Origin: Erythrobacter sp.
GTDB taxonomy: Bacteria > Pseudomonadota > Alphaproteobacteria > Sphingomonadales > Sphingomonadaceae
NCBI GenBank assembly: GCA_020629385.1
Contig: JAHDDJ010000002.1
Location: forward strand, 1 to 40,219
Direction of reading: 5' to 3'
DNA length: 40,219 nt
The position numbers were made by a program, and so were the translations under genes. The first letter of the stretch is position 1. Each line of letters starts with the position of its first letter. This document shows positions 23,670-31,741 of the stretch, piece after piece. The notes beneath the pieces are model-generated. The model was not told the DNA's origin. It worked only from the letters and a program-made list of their open reading frames with translations, and ran no database searches.

Positions 23670-23833
23670 GGTTCACGCCCGCACAGGTCAAAGAAATGAC
23701 TGTTTGGGAATTTGCGAGCTGCGTCGAGGGATACAATCGCTCGCAGGGCAAAAAAGACACGCCAGAAATGAGCGATACTGATTACGAAGCCCTTTGCGAA
23801 TTGGGCGACATGTGGAGTTCCGAAAATGCCTGA
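23621..23833 (+). CDS. Second tail chaperone domain, likely expressed by -1 frameshift
   Basis: The -1 frame is open from 23576 to the TGA at 23831-23833. It encodes VLGFTPAQVKEMTVWEFASC ... LCELGDMWSSENA, resembling the small TAC_6-like chaperone found after the GTA-type protein. No start codon is usable: the only ATG (23696) would drop the conserved LGFTPAQ part. The overlap holds the run CCCCCC (23616-23621), preceded 14 bases upstream by the Shine-Dalgarno-like GGGGAGG (23595-23601). This is the layout of a programmed -1 frameshift, as in lambda G/GT. A fused product of about 189 residues would chaperone the tape measure. The exact slip site is inferred. Confidence 0.65.
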   Translation, partial: RRKWRFSRIYGSGAVLGFTPAQVKEMTVWEFASCVEGYNRSQGKKDTPEMSDTDYEALCELGDMWSSENA

Positions 23834-26192
23834 TGGGTCTGGTCTTTTGGTCGATGTGGCCCTCTCCACTAAGAAGCTGGAGAGGGATGCAGACCGCATT
23901 GTTCAAAAGATGACACGAGCGGGTGAGAAGATTGATAGCGCTTGGATCAATGCGACCCGAGGAATTGACGGTCGCCTCAAGAAAGCCGCGTCTTCTGCCA
24001 CGGTGTTTGAGCGCGAGATCGCAAAAACGGACCGGCAGGTTGAAAACCTGCGAAAGTCGATTGATCCGCTCTACGCGGCCACAAGACGGCTGGAGCAGCA
24101 GGAACAGTTGCTTAACCGGGCGTTCAAGCAAGGCCAGATCAGCGCAAAGGTCTACGAAAGCACACTATCGCTTGTGCGTGCTGAGTATGACCTGGCGGCA
24201 AATTCTGCGGTACGTTTTGGCAATGCCGCACAAACCGTCAATCGCGGCTTTGCGGGTTCTCGCGGTCAAATCCAGAACGTTGCTTTTCAGGTTGGTGACT
24301 TCGCCACGCAGGTAGGCGCGGGCACGGCAGCGTCTGTAGCGCTCGGACAGCAGCTTCCCCAGCTTCTGGGTGGCTTTGGTGCCCTTGGTGCCGTGTTGGG
24401 CGCTGTGGTGGCTATTGGCGTGCCTCTGGGTGCTTCTCTGTTGCGCACAAACGAAGAGGCCGAAGAAGTCGCAGATGTTATGGCTGATCTGGCGACTGCG
24501 GTTAGCAATTACACAACAGCGGCAGAAGATGCACAGCTTCCGAGTTCTGAATTGGCGGAGCGGTATCAGGACTTAGCAGGTGCTGCGAAAGAAGCCTTTG
24601 AGAATATCGAGGCCATTGCTGGCGTTCGTGCAGCACGGGCCTTGGACAGTGCGGTTGATGATCTGGTCGCTAAGTTCGGCGATTTTGACGTTGCGGTCGG
24701 CGCATCATTCGGTGATTTGGGCGAAGAGGCTGTTGCATTCCGAGATGAGTTGTTTGCTATTCAGGACGCCTTGAACAGCACATCAGATGCGGCGGAGCGA
24801 AATGAGCTGTTTGCGCAGCTTGAGGCTTTGTCAGAGCGCCGCGCTGTTTTGGATGAATTAACGGCGGCGGTTGCTGCTTTGGGTTCTCAATACGATATCA
24901 CAACAGCGCAAGCCCGGTTGCTGGTGGATGCGGCTCTTGACCTGTCGGCAGCCGAGGATGGCGAGCGACGCGTAGAGGCGGCCCAGCGGTTGAATGACGC
25001 AATGCTTGAGGTTTTTGGATCGGCTGAGAACCTGGAAGATGAGATGTTTGCGGTCTTTGAGCAGACCCAGCAGATCATTCAAAGTGTTGCAGAGATCGAA
25101 ACTGCTGTTGATAACGCGGGTTTTTCAGCAGTCGCTCTGCGTGATTACGTGTCTGATGTTGCGAGCGGTCTTGGCGTTGCGATTGGTCAGGCCAATGGCC
25201 TCGCGGACGCGATGGCATCCGCTGCGACAAGTGCTTTTGAGGCAGCCCGCGCACTTGCGGCGGCTCGATCTGAGCGCATCGCTGCAGGCCCTGATGGTGC
25301 GGTTAACGATGTGCGTGAGCAGTTCTTTAACGGCACAGGCATTCGGCAGGAGGACATCGTTGCGCAGGTCACGCGCCCCGCACGTGCCGCTACGTCGCGC
25401 CGATCATCAGGCGGAGGCGGTAGTGGTGGGGGTGGTTCTGCGGGGCCGGAGTTCGACTTTGAAGGGCTTGCAGATAGACAGGTTGAGGCGTTGCGCCGTC
25501 AAATTGAGGCTGTTGGCAAATCCGCGACTGAGCTTGCGGGACTTCGCGCTGAGTATGAATTGCTCGACGCCGCAAAGAAGGCTGGCATCGATCTGGACCG
25601 ATTGACCGCCGATGGCAGTCAGACAGTGCGCGAGGCCATCACAGCACAGGCGCAGGCTGTTTCTGAGTTGGCCCAAGAGCTGGAGAACGCACAAAATCAA
25701 CAGCAGGTTTTCGAGGCTGGCATTGATCAGATCGCCAGCGACTTGGCGAACGCGACGGAAAGCTGGGAGGATTTTGGCGAGGCAGCCGTTGCGGCGTTGC
25801 GGCGGATTGCACTTGAGTTTGCCACTGCGCAGATCGCTGACGGGATTTCTGGCCTATTAGGTCGCGGAACCGACCGCACTAGCGGCACATTTCTGGGTTC
25901 GCTGCTTTCATTCAACGGTGGCGGCTTTACCGGCAGCGGGCCGCGCTCTGGTGGTGTCGATGGGCAAGGGGGCTTCCCTGCCATCTTGCACCCGAATGAA
26001 ACTGTTATTGACCACAGCAAAGGGCAGGGCGGCTCTGGCGTTGTAAACGTCAACATCAACCTGGAAGGCGCGAACGGCAACCAAGAGATTATGCGGCTCG
26101 TTGAAAGCGGTGTGGCGAGCGGACTGGCTCGCGCTGACAAGCAGCTTCCGGCAAAAATCCGTTCTGTTTCTGCCGATATGAGGCGTCGCTGA
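23826..26192 (+). CDS. Tail tape measure protein
   Basis: The protein has 788 residues from ATG 23826, overlapping the chaperone end. Long helical stretches with heptads (KKLERDADRIVQKMTRAGEKI, SATVFEREIAKTDRQVENLRK) alternate with a hydrophobic, glycine-rich segment near residues 155-200 (QLLGGFGALGAVLGAVVAIG). A GGGGSGGGGS run sits near residue 530. The C-terminus has the hallmark GGGFTGSGPRSGGVDGQGGF then PAILHPNETVID. At 0.15 nm per residue this predicts a tail of about 118 nm. It determines tail length and helps eject DNA. Confidence 0.92.
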   Translation: MPDGSGLLVDVALSTKKLERDADRIVQKMTRAGEKIDSAWINATRGIDGRLKKAASSATVFEREIAKTDRQVENLRKSIDPLYAATRRLEQQEQLLNRAFKQGQISAKVYESTLSLVRAEYDLAANSAVRFGNAAQTVNRGFAGSRGQIQNVAFQVGDFATQVGAGTAASVALGQQLPQLLGGFGALGAVLGAVVAIGVPLGASLLRTNEEAEEVADVMADLATAVSNYTTAAEDAQLPSSELAERYQDLAGAAKEAFENIEAIAGVRAARALDSAVDDLVAKFGDFDVAVGASFGDLGEEAVAFRDELFAIQDALNSTSDAAERNELFAQLEALSERRAVLDELTAAVAALGSQYDITTAQARLLVDAALDLSAAEDGERRVEAAQRLNDAMLEVFGSAENLEDEMFAVFEQTQQIIQSVAEIETAVDNAGFSAVALRDYVSDVASGLGVAIGQANGLADAMASAATSAFEAARALAAARSERIAAGPDGAVNDVREQFFNGTGIRQEDIVAQVTRPARAATSRRSSGGGGSGGGGSAGPEFDFEGLADRQVEALRRQIEAVGKSATELAGLRAEYELLDAAKKAGIDLDRLTADGSQTVREAITAQAQAVSELAQELENAQNQQQVFEAGIDQIASDLANATESWEDFGEAAVAALRRIALEFATAQIADGISGLLGRGTDRTSGTFLGSLLSFNGGGFTGSGPRSGGVDGQGGFPAILHPNETVIDHSKGQGGSGVVNVNINLEGANGNQEIMRLVESGVASGLARADKQLPAKIRSVSADMRRR

Positions 26193-26830
26193 TGGCTGTT
26201 AGTTTCCCCCTGCCGATAGCAGACTTTTTCAAGGATCTGGGCAAGACTGAAACGACGCTGACACTGCCCAGCTATTCAAGTTCTGACCATACGTTGGGCG
26301 GCGATGGGATTGAGGTTGAGTACGGCAATCGGCTTTGGGTTGGTTCTGTCAGCGTTCGTTTTCGTCGCAATGCGACCGCCGATATGTTTGTCGCCAAGAT
26401 GGAATTACTGCTTGGCGCGTCGGGTTCGTTTTTCGTGACGCATAACACCCGCATTGGGCCGCAACTTGATCCGTCTGGGGCCATCCTCGGAGCGGCTACG
26501 CCGTCAATCGCTTCGGTCGCGGCGAACAACCGCGACATTACCTTGTCTGGGCTGCCAGCAAATTACGCCCTGTCTGCTGGCGATCTGATCTCGTGGGAGT
26601 ACGGTGGTCGGTACAGCTTGCACCGGATTGTTGATGGCGTCGTTGCGGACGGATCGGGGCAAGCCGTCATCGAGGTTTACCCGTTTGCGCCCGATGGCTC
26701 GGCGGGTCAGTCAGTTACGCTGGCAAACCCGTTTTGCAAGGCTGTTGTTCTCAAAGAGAGTTATCGCCCGCCATCGCGCGGAACCCTGACTAGTGGTTTC
26801 TCGTTCCAGTGGCGGCAAACGCTGCGATGA
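26192..26830 (+). CDS. Distal-tail-like protein
   Basis: The protein has 212 residues from ATG 26192. It begins MAVSFPLPIADFFKDLGKTE and goes on with a beta-rich body (GIEVEYGNRLWVGSVSVRF, LSGLPANYALSAGDLISWEYGG). It ends KESYRPPSRGTLTSGFSFQWRQTL. It is in the position of the Dit-like proteins (RcGTA gp12 region) that join tube and baseplate. I recognise it by place and fold type, not by a firm family. Confidence 0.7.
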   Translation: MAVSFPLPIADFFKDLGKTETTLTLPSYSSSDHTLGGDGIEVEYGNRLWVGSVSVRFRRNATADMFVAKMELLLGASGSFFVTHNTRIGPQLDPSGAILGAATPSIASVAANNRDITLSGLPANYALSAGDLISWEYGGRYSLHRIVDGVVADGSGQAVIEVYPFAPDGSAGQSVTLANPFCKAVVLKESYRPPSRGTLTSGFSFQWRQTLR

Positions 26831-27423
26831 GGTGGGATATTGCTTGTCAGGCGCACCTGCAAACGCGCCAACCCTTTCGGAGGGAATGGTTACTCTGGGT
26901 CGAAGCCCGCAATCGCACCACGAGTGCACTTGAGCCTTTAGGGCTTTGGAGCGGGCCAGACGATGCCGCCTTAGCGCCAAAGGGGGCGAGCCGGGTCTAT
27001 CACGGTCGGCAAGGCACGTTTGAGGTTGGGGCGCTGTCTTATGCGGCTGGGACATCAATTGGCGAATGCAGTGTGACCGTTGGTGCCAATACGCCCGAGG
27101 TGCAGCAGCTCTTGCGTGGGACGGATACGCGGTTTGCGGAGGCTGATTTGTTCTGTGCGTTGTTCTCGGCTGAGACAAATGCGCTCTTGGGATTTGGCGA
27201 GGCTTGGACGGGCTTTGTGGATGCAGCACCAATCACCATTGCCGAAGTCGGTGGCACATCAACCGCGACGATAACTCTTTTGAGTTCAATGCGGGCCGGT
27301 ACGGAGCTGCCAGCCTCAAAGAAAAGCGACGAAATGCAAACGCTGCGCCAAGGTGATCGGTTCCGGCAATATGCGAACCCGTCTTCCTATGCGCACGATT
27401 GGTGGGGTGCAAAACGTGGATAG
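26827..27423 (+). CDS. Tail hub-like protein
   Basis: The protein has 198 residues from ATG 26827 (ATGA overlap). It starts MRWDIACQAHLQTRQPFRRE, then WSGPDDAALAPKGASRVYHGRQ and SIGECSVTVGANTPEVQQLLRG. The end GDRFRQYANPSSYAHDWWG resembles tail hub proteins of GTA-like and Rhodobacter phages. It follows the distal protein and precedes the peptidase, as in GTA gene order. Assignment from context mainly. Confidence 0.65.
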   Translation: MRWDIACQAHLQTRQPFRREWLLWVEARNRTTSALEPLGLWSGPDDAALAPKGASRVYHGRQGTFEVGALSYAAGTSIGECSVTVGANTPEVQQLLRGTDTRFAEADLFCALFSAETNALLGFGEAWTGFVDAAPITIAEVGGTSTATITLLSSMRAGTELPASKKSDEMQTLRQGDRFRQYANPSSYAHDWWGAKRG

Positions 27424-27811
27424 GTTTCGAGATTGGCAAAACCGTCTTGTTTCGTATCTACACAAGGCGCACCGAAAGCAGTTTGCCTATGGCAAGAACG
27501 ATTGCGCATTGTTTGCCGCCGATTGCGTTTTCGCCATGACGGGTGAAGATTTCGCACAAGGGTATCGTGGCAAGTACACAACCCGCGCCGAGGGCATCAA
27601 GGCCTTAAAAGCCAATGGGTTCAGAAGTCACGTTGATGTAGCCGCAGACACACTTGATGAGGTCAGCCCAAGCCTCGCCCGTGCGGGGGATGTGGCTGTT
27701 CTTGAGGGTGAAGTTTTGGGCATCGTTCAGGGCGCAAACATCTATGTCCTTGCCGACACAGGTTTGAAGGTGGTGTCGCTTGCATCTGCAGAAAGGGCGT
27801 TTCGAGTATGA
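27416..27811 (+). CDS. DUF6950-like cell-wall peptidase (NlpC/P60-like)
   Basis: The protein has 131 residues from GTG 27416, with GGTGGGG 8 bases upstream; the earlier starts at 27353 lack a ribosome site. KQFAYGKNDCALFAADCV holds a likely catalytic cysteine (C of NDC), the usual position for NlpC/P60 or DUF6950 peptidases of tail tips. SPSLARAGDVAVLEGEVLGIV lies in the second half. It likely cleaves peptidoglycan for DNA entry. The start lies in the end of the hub-like gene. Confidence 0.78.
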   Translation: MDRFRDWQNRLVSYLHKAHRKQFAYGKNDCALFAADCVFAMTGEDFAQGYRGKYTTRAEGIKALKANGFRSHVDVAADTLDEVSPSLARAGDVAVLEGEVLGIVQGANIYVLADTGLKVVSLASAERAFRV

Positions 27812-30552
27812 TCCGCCTAGTCCTTTTCTTAGCGCTCATTGCCACCCCGGCGGCTGCGGACCCAGTAAGCGCCATCACGGCTATTTCCACTTGGGTTGCG
27901 GGTCTTGGTGTTGTTGGTGGTGCTCTGTTCAAAATCGGCGCAGGCTTGGCGATATCTGCTTTGGCCAATGCACTCGCACCCAAGCAAAAGGTAAATGACG
28001 GCGGTATTCGGTCGGATGGAACGATTGCCGGTGGAACAAACTCTCAATCGTTCATTCTGGGTCGGTACGCGACAGCAGGCAATTTGGTTTGCCCGCTTAT
28101 GTCGTGGGGAACGTCCGGCGACACACCAAATGCTAATCGCGTGTTTGTGGTGGATTTGTCGGACAAGGAAATCGAAGGCGTTTCCAAGGTCTGGGTCGAT
28201 GGAGTTGAGTTCGACGCATCGTCTGTCCCTGTTAATCCATCTGATGCGCTGCGTGGCACGTCGCTCACGAATGCGGACAATCCCGAGTATGACAACCGGG
28301 TTCATATGCGGTTTTGGGACGGATCGCAGACCGCTGTTGATGGCTACCTGCTGGACAAGTTCAATACACGTACAGAGCGCCCCTGGACGGGTCAGATGGT
28401 TGGCGTTGGTGTTTCGTATGCCGTCATGACCTTCGCTTATAACCGGGCCGCATTTCGCAGCGATCCGCGTGTTCTGTTCGAGGTTCAGGGCATTCGCCTA
28501 TACGATCCTCGCCTTGACAGCACAGCAGGGGGAGTCGGCAGCCATAGGTGGGGCGATGAAAGCACCTATGAGGCGACGGATAACCCTGTGGTGATGATTT
28601 ACAACATCGTACGCGGTATTTCTTTTGCGGACGGGGAAATTTGGGGTCTGCAAGCGCCTGCGGACAGTCTGCCGTTCTCGACTTGGGCCGCGGCCATGAA
28701 TGCCTGCGATGATAATGCAGGGGTGTTCTATAAGGCTGGGTATGAGGTCCGCATTGCGGAGGATGAGCCGCACGATGTGATTGACCAACTCTTAGCATCG
28801 TGCTCGGCAGAGTTCGTTGATGTGGGCGGGGTTTTCTATATCAGAGTGGGTGGCCCCGGCCTTCCGGTAAAGTTTATCACAGATGACGATCTTATGGCGT
28901 CAAGGCCGCAAGAGCTTAATCCGTTTCCATCATTGAACGACACTTACAACGGCATTCGGGCGACCTACCCATCGCCGGATAGCATGTGGCAGACAACGGA
29001 CGCACCGCCTGTGTATGATACCGCCGCCGAGGCCGAGGACGGGCGCAGACTCATAGCCGATGTTCCTCTGCCAGCGGTGTCAGATGATGGGCAGGTGCAA
29101 CGCTTGATGAACGCTTGGCTGGCAGATAGTCGCCGGATGATCCGTCACACGATCACCTTGCCGCCCGAGGGGTCAATCATCAATCCGCTGGAAACCATTA
29201 GCTGGACGTCCGATGTAAACGGATACACCAACAAGGTCTTTGAGGTTGCACAACAGGACACCGACAGCCGTAGCCTGCTGACACAGTTGACCATTCGCGA
29301 GCGTGACCCTGACGATTACACATGGTCATCCGGCGATGTGATCTCAAAGACGCCGCCGAGCAATGTCATCGTAGTGCCAACGGCGGAAACATTGCCCGGA
29401 TGGGCTGTCCAGGTGGCTCAGATCCAAGATGCATCCGGCACCAATCGCCGCCCCGGCTTGCGGTTGGTTTGGTCTGGCGATTTGCCGGATGTTGAGGCGA
29501 TTAACTTTACTGTTCGCGTCGCGGCAACGGGCGTTGTTGTTTATCGCGGCAGCACGTCCAATGTCGCGGCTCAGGAGTTCATTGTCACGCAGGGCATTAT
29601 TTCAGCGCAGACCTATGAGGCGCGTGCAGAGATTGTAGCGGATCGGATCACGTTCCCGACTGCATGGCTTCAAGCCACAACGCCAGACTTGCGCATCACG
29701 ACTTCTGACTTAGACGTGTCTGTGACGCAATCCATCGCCGAGGCCAGCAAGGTTCCCGCCGTTTCGTCGTTGCCCGTCAATGGCGCAGACAAAGGGCGTG
29801 TGGTCCTCCTGACCACAGACCAAAAGCTGTATCGATGGACAGGTACACAGTGGACAACCGCCGTACCCGCAGGGGATGTGACCGGGCAGATCACAGGCAC
29901 GCAGATAAGCGATAACGCGATCACAAGCGCCAAAATCACCGCAAATGCGGTGAATGCGAACAAAATTGCGGCCAACGCCGTGGATGCAAATAAGATCGCA
30001 GCCAATGCGGTAACTGCAGGGAAGGTTGCGGCTGGGGCTATCGGAGCCACGGCCATTGCTGCGAATGCAGTCGTTGCAGACAAGATCGCCGCCGATGCGG
30101 TAACTGCTACGAAAATTGCAGCCGATGCTGTCGAGGCCGTGAACATCAAGGCGTCAAACGTCACGACCGATAAGATCAATGGAAATGCGGTAACGAGCCG
30201 GACCTTTTCACGCGTTACGACAGCGGTACTAACTGACTCCGTTAATTGGGTCTCAGCACATACGTTCAACTTGACCAGGATATCGGGGTTTCAAAGCTCA
30301 ATCGACGTATTCTGTGAGGTTCAATTTCTTGCGGCGGGCGCGAATGATGGCCAATGCCGATTGCTTCGCAATGGGGTTGCTATGGACACCTACAGCTTCA
30401 AGGTTACTGACTTGGCAACTACCTTTAAGTTCATCGACACAAATACGTCGGCAGGCACATTCAGCTATGACTTTCAGATCCGAAGTCTAGATGTCGGGGA
30501 CAATTGGCGACTGGCTCAAAGCGCTGTAACGGCAATTCAGTTCAAGAGGTGA
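27808..30552 (+). CDS. Central tail/host-specificity protein with signal-like N-terminus
   Basis: The protein has 914 residues from ATG 27808 (overlap ATGA). Residues 1-18 look like a signal peptide (IRLVLFLALIATPAAADP, cleavage after AAA), followed by a second hydrophobic stretch (TAISTWVAGLGVVGGALFKI). Residues about 60-480 form the tail-hub core (VFVVDLSDKEIEGVSKVWVDG ... SHRWGDESTYEATDNPVVMIYNIVRG). Residues about 600-640 look like fibronectin/beta segments, and residues 700-800 are degenerate 15-residue repeats with AANAV...KIAA units, a coiled-coil or trimeric stalk. The last 110 residues are a beta domain. It is lambda J-like and contacts the receptor. The signal-like start is unusual for a virion protein. 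Confidence 0.85.
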   Translation: MIRLVLFLALIATPAAADPVSAITAISTWVAGLGVVGGALFKIGAGLAISALANALAPKQKVNDGGIRSDGTIAGGTNSQSFILGRYATAGNLVCPLMSWGTSGDTPNANRVFVVDLSDKEIEGVSKVWVDGVEFDASSVPVNPSDALRGTSLTNADNPEYDNRVHMRFWDGSQTAVDGYLLDKFNTRTERPWTGQMVGVGVSYAVMTFAYNRAAFRSDPRVLFEVQGIRLYDPRLDSTAGGVGSHRWGDESTYEATDNPVVMIYNIVRGISFADGEIWGLQAPADSLPFSTWAAAMNACDDNAGVFYKAGYEVRIAEDEPHDVIDQLLASCSAEFVDVGGVFYIRVGGPGLPVKFITDDDLMASRPQELNPFPSLNDTYNGIRATYPSPDSMWQTTDAPPVYDTAAEAEDGRRLIADVPLPAVSDDGQVQRLMNAWLADSRRMIRHTITLPPEGSIINPLETISWTSDVNGYTNKVFEVAQQDTDSRSLLTQLTIRERDPDDYTWSSGDVISKTPPSNVIVVPTAETLPGWAVQVAQIQDASGTNRRPGLRLVWSGDLPDVEAINFTVRVAATGVVVYRGSTSNVAAQEFIVTQGIISAQTYEARAEIVADRITFPTAWLQATTPDLRITTSDLDVSVTQSIAEASKVPAVSSLPVNGADKGRVVLLTTDQKLYRWTGTQWTTAVPAGDVTGQITGTQISDNAITSAKITANAVNANKIAANAVDANKIAANAVTAGKVAAGAIGATAIAANAVVADKIAADAVTATKIAADAVEAVNIKASNVTTDKINGNAVTSRTFSRVTTAVLTDSVNWVSAHTFNLTRISGFQSSIDVFCEVQFLAAGANDGQCRLLRNGVAMDTYSFKVTDLATTFKFIDTNTSAGTFSYDFQIRSLDVGDNWRLAQSAVTAIQFKR
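29905..30200 (+). repeat. Degenerate tandem repeats in central tail gene
   Basis: About seven repeats of roughly 45 bp (15 residues) of the form I-A-A-N-A-V-x-A-x-K-I-A lie between ITSAKITANAV and DKINGNAV. The DNA units (GCGGTGAATGCGAACAAAAT-like) are diverged, so the repeats are old or selected. They probably form a trimeric stalk. The reverse-strand ORF over this stretch is an effect of the repeats. Confidence 0.7.
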
Positions 30553-30555
30553 GTG

Positions 30556-30789
30556 ATGTACGTCATCTATACAATCTCAACAGGAGAGCCACTGAACGCT
30601 CAAAGCAGTGCAGACGTTACCAATGACCAAGTAGCGGTTTGGGAAGGCGATGATTGGCGCGAAGCCCTAGAGGCGTATCACTACCCCAATGGTGTTAAGA
30701 CTTGGAGGGGATTGGCGCAAGAAACCGCAGAAGACCAATTAGCTGCAATAAGATTGAAGGCAGCGGAAGCTGATCTGAATATGGCTTGA
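30556..30789 (+). CDS. Small tail-fibre-associated protein
   Basis: The protein has 77 residues from ATG 30556 (GTG 30553 precedes it). It is acidic, begins MYVIYTISTGEPLNAQSSAD and ends with a helix (QLAAIRLKAAEADLNMA). Small proteins after the J-like gene in roseophages are often fibre chaperones or tip caps. The function is not certain. A hairpin (30789-30804) follows its stop. Confidence 0.6.
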   Translation: MYVIYTISTGEPLNAQSSADVTNDQVAVWEGDDWREALEAYHYPNGVKTWRGLAQETAEDQLAAIRLKAAEADLNMA

Positions 30790-30804
30790 GAAGCATAAGC
30801 TTCT
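30789..30804 (+). terminator. Weak hairpin after tail module
   Basis: AGAAGC (30789-30794) pairs with GCTTCT (30799-30804) around ATAA. No long T-run follows, only AATTAGACATTCTAATTT. It may be a weak terminator or an RNA stability element. Confidence 0.35.
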
Positions 30805-30872
30805 AATTAGACATTCTAATTTGCCATTAGAACAAACAATGTAAATCTTTGGGTTATATTAGACCGCCTAAT
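30802..30872. promoter_or_regulatory. ATTAG/CTAAT motif cluster upstream of lysis promoter
   Basis: In 71 AT-rich bases there are TCTAATTAGA (30802-30811, a palindrome counting as two half-sites), TCTAAT (30815-30820), ATTAGA (30826-30831), ATTAGA (30858-30863) and CCTAAT (30868-30872). They form a run of inverted half-sites in front of and over the -35 area of the next promoter. The binding protein is unknown. Confidence 0.5.
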
Positions 30873-30879
30873 GTATAAT
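30849..30879 (+). promoter_or_regulatory. Candidate lysis promoter
   Basis: A perfect -10 TATAAT (30874-30879) lies 19 bases after TTGGGT (30849-30854). Transcription would start near 30886, which would favour GTG 30907 rather than ATG 30871 as the start of the holin-like gene. The -35 match is modest, so an activator may be needed. Confidence 0.45.
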
Positions 30880-31185
30880 CGGTGCCGTGAAATATGGTGC
30901 CGAAACGTGTCTTCCTTCTTTGATCATACAATCGTTGTCGCTCTCGCAATTGCCGCCGAGTGGCTAATCATCTTGATCGCCTCTCTGGCATTTCGCTGGC
31001 GGCGGTTTGAAATATCAAAAGAGGCGGCGCGAATGAGTGACGACGACAAGGCCACCTATGAGGATGGGCGGCGCGATGAGAGATTATCTGGGCTGGAGCG
31101 CCGAGTGTCATGGATTGAAAAGCTCGTATGGGCGATGGCGGGCATGATCGCGTCGGCATGGGCAAAACTTACGGGGATATTGTGA
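30871..31185 (+). CDS. Holin/XhlA-like membrane protein
   Basis: The frame from ATG 30871 gives 104 residues; GTG 30907 (92 aa) or ATG 31033 (50 aa, AGAGG 8 bases upstream) are alternatives. A TM helix IVVALAIAAEWLIILIASLAF is near the N-terminus. A charged coiled-coil, DERLSGLERRVSWIEKL, precedes a second hydrophobic helix, VWAMAGMIASAWAKLTGI. The C-terminal 50 residues alone look like hemolysin XhlA, a lysis protein. A dual start could yield holin and antiholin forms, which is speculation. Confidence 0.6.
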   Translation: MYNRCREIWCRNVSSFFDHTIVVALAIAAEWLIILIASLAFRWRRFEISKEAARMSDDDKATYEDGRRDERLSGLERRVSWIEKLVWAMAGMIASAWAKLTGIL

Positions 31186-31259
31186 TGCAAAGTTCAATGT
31201 TTTTCATTGGTGGCGCTGGCCTTTGGTGGCTGGCGGACTTTGCCATAAACTTCCTCTAG
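31185..31259 (+). CDS. 24-residue micro-membrane protein
   Basis: ATG 31185 overlaps the stop of the holin-like gene (TGATG). The frame MQSSMFFIGGAGLWWLADFA ends at TAG 31257-31259 and is almost wholly one hydrophobic helix. Translational coupling is plausible. The size and place suggest a lysis accessory; a chance ORF cannot be excluded. Confidence 0.4.
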   Translation: MQSSMFFIGGAGLWWLADFAINFL

Positions 31260-31270
31260 GGCACCCCCAC

Positions 31271-31717
31271 ATGAAATACGTCTTAGCGCTTCTGGGCGCT
31301 CTTTTGTGCTGCCCGGTTGCTGCGGATGATTTGTATACCTACAGGGCCGAGATCGTCAGTGTTTACGACGGCGACACCGCGACGGTGGATATCGACTTGG
31401 GGTTTAATATCTGGATGCGCGACCAAACCCTGCGTTTCTACTGTGTCAACACGCCGGAAGTGCGAGGCGTTGAGCGCGAACATGGTTTGATTGTCCGCGA
31501 TGCTGTGCGGCGGTGGTTGCCTGCGGGGTCGGAAATCATCCTGCAAAGCGTCGAGGATCGGACGGGAAAGTATGGCCGCTGGCTGGCGGTCCTCACGCCT
31601 ATCGGCTGGGATGAAAGCGTAAATGCGCGGTTGATGCGTGAAGGCATGGCTGAAATCGAAGCATATTCTCAGCGGCAGGAAAACGAATGCCGCGTCACGT
31701 TGGGCTTAGAGCCTTAA
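31271..31717 (+). CDS. Secreted staphylococcal-nuclease-like protein
   Basis: The protein has 148 residues from ATG 31271, with AGGG 8 bases upstream. Residues 1-18 form a signal peptide (KYVLALLGALLCCPVAA). The SNase fold shows VYDGDTATVDIDL (D33, D35), LRFYCVNTPEVRG (R55, N60, T61, E63) and GKYGRWLAVL (R103). The usual Asp40 of staphylococcal nuclease is Asn here (VNTPE), a change common in phage and plasmid relatives. Located in the lysis cassette and probably periplasmic, it may degrade host DNA released at lysis or incoming DNA. Catalytic activity is untested. Confidence 0.82.
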   Translation: MKYVLALLGALLCCPVAADDLYTYRAEIVSVYDGDTATVDIDLGFNIWMRDQTLRFYCVNTPEVRGVEREHGLIVRDAVRRWLPAGSEIILQSVEDRTGKYGRWLAVLTPIGWDESVNARLMREGMAEIEAYSQRQENECRVTLGLEP

Positions 31718-31741
31718 CCCCGATCACTATCAATCAGGAGG

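Noticed and set aside
24994-25605. Plus-strand 203-codon frame in the tape measure gene
   Set aside because: Its composition (many Arg, Leu, Ser) is of a shifted frame; the tape measure protein explains the DNA.
29670-30269. Minus-strand 199-codon frame made of Ala/Thr repeats
   Set aside because: It reflects the repeats of the central tail gene on the opposite strand.
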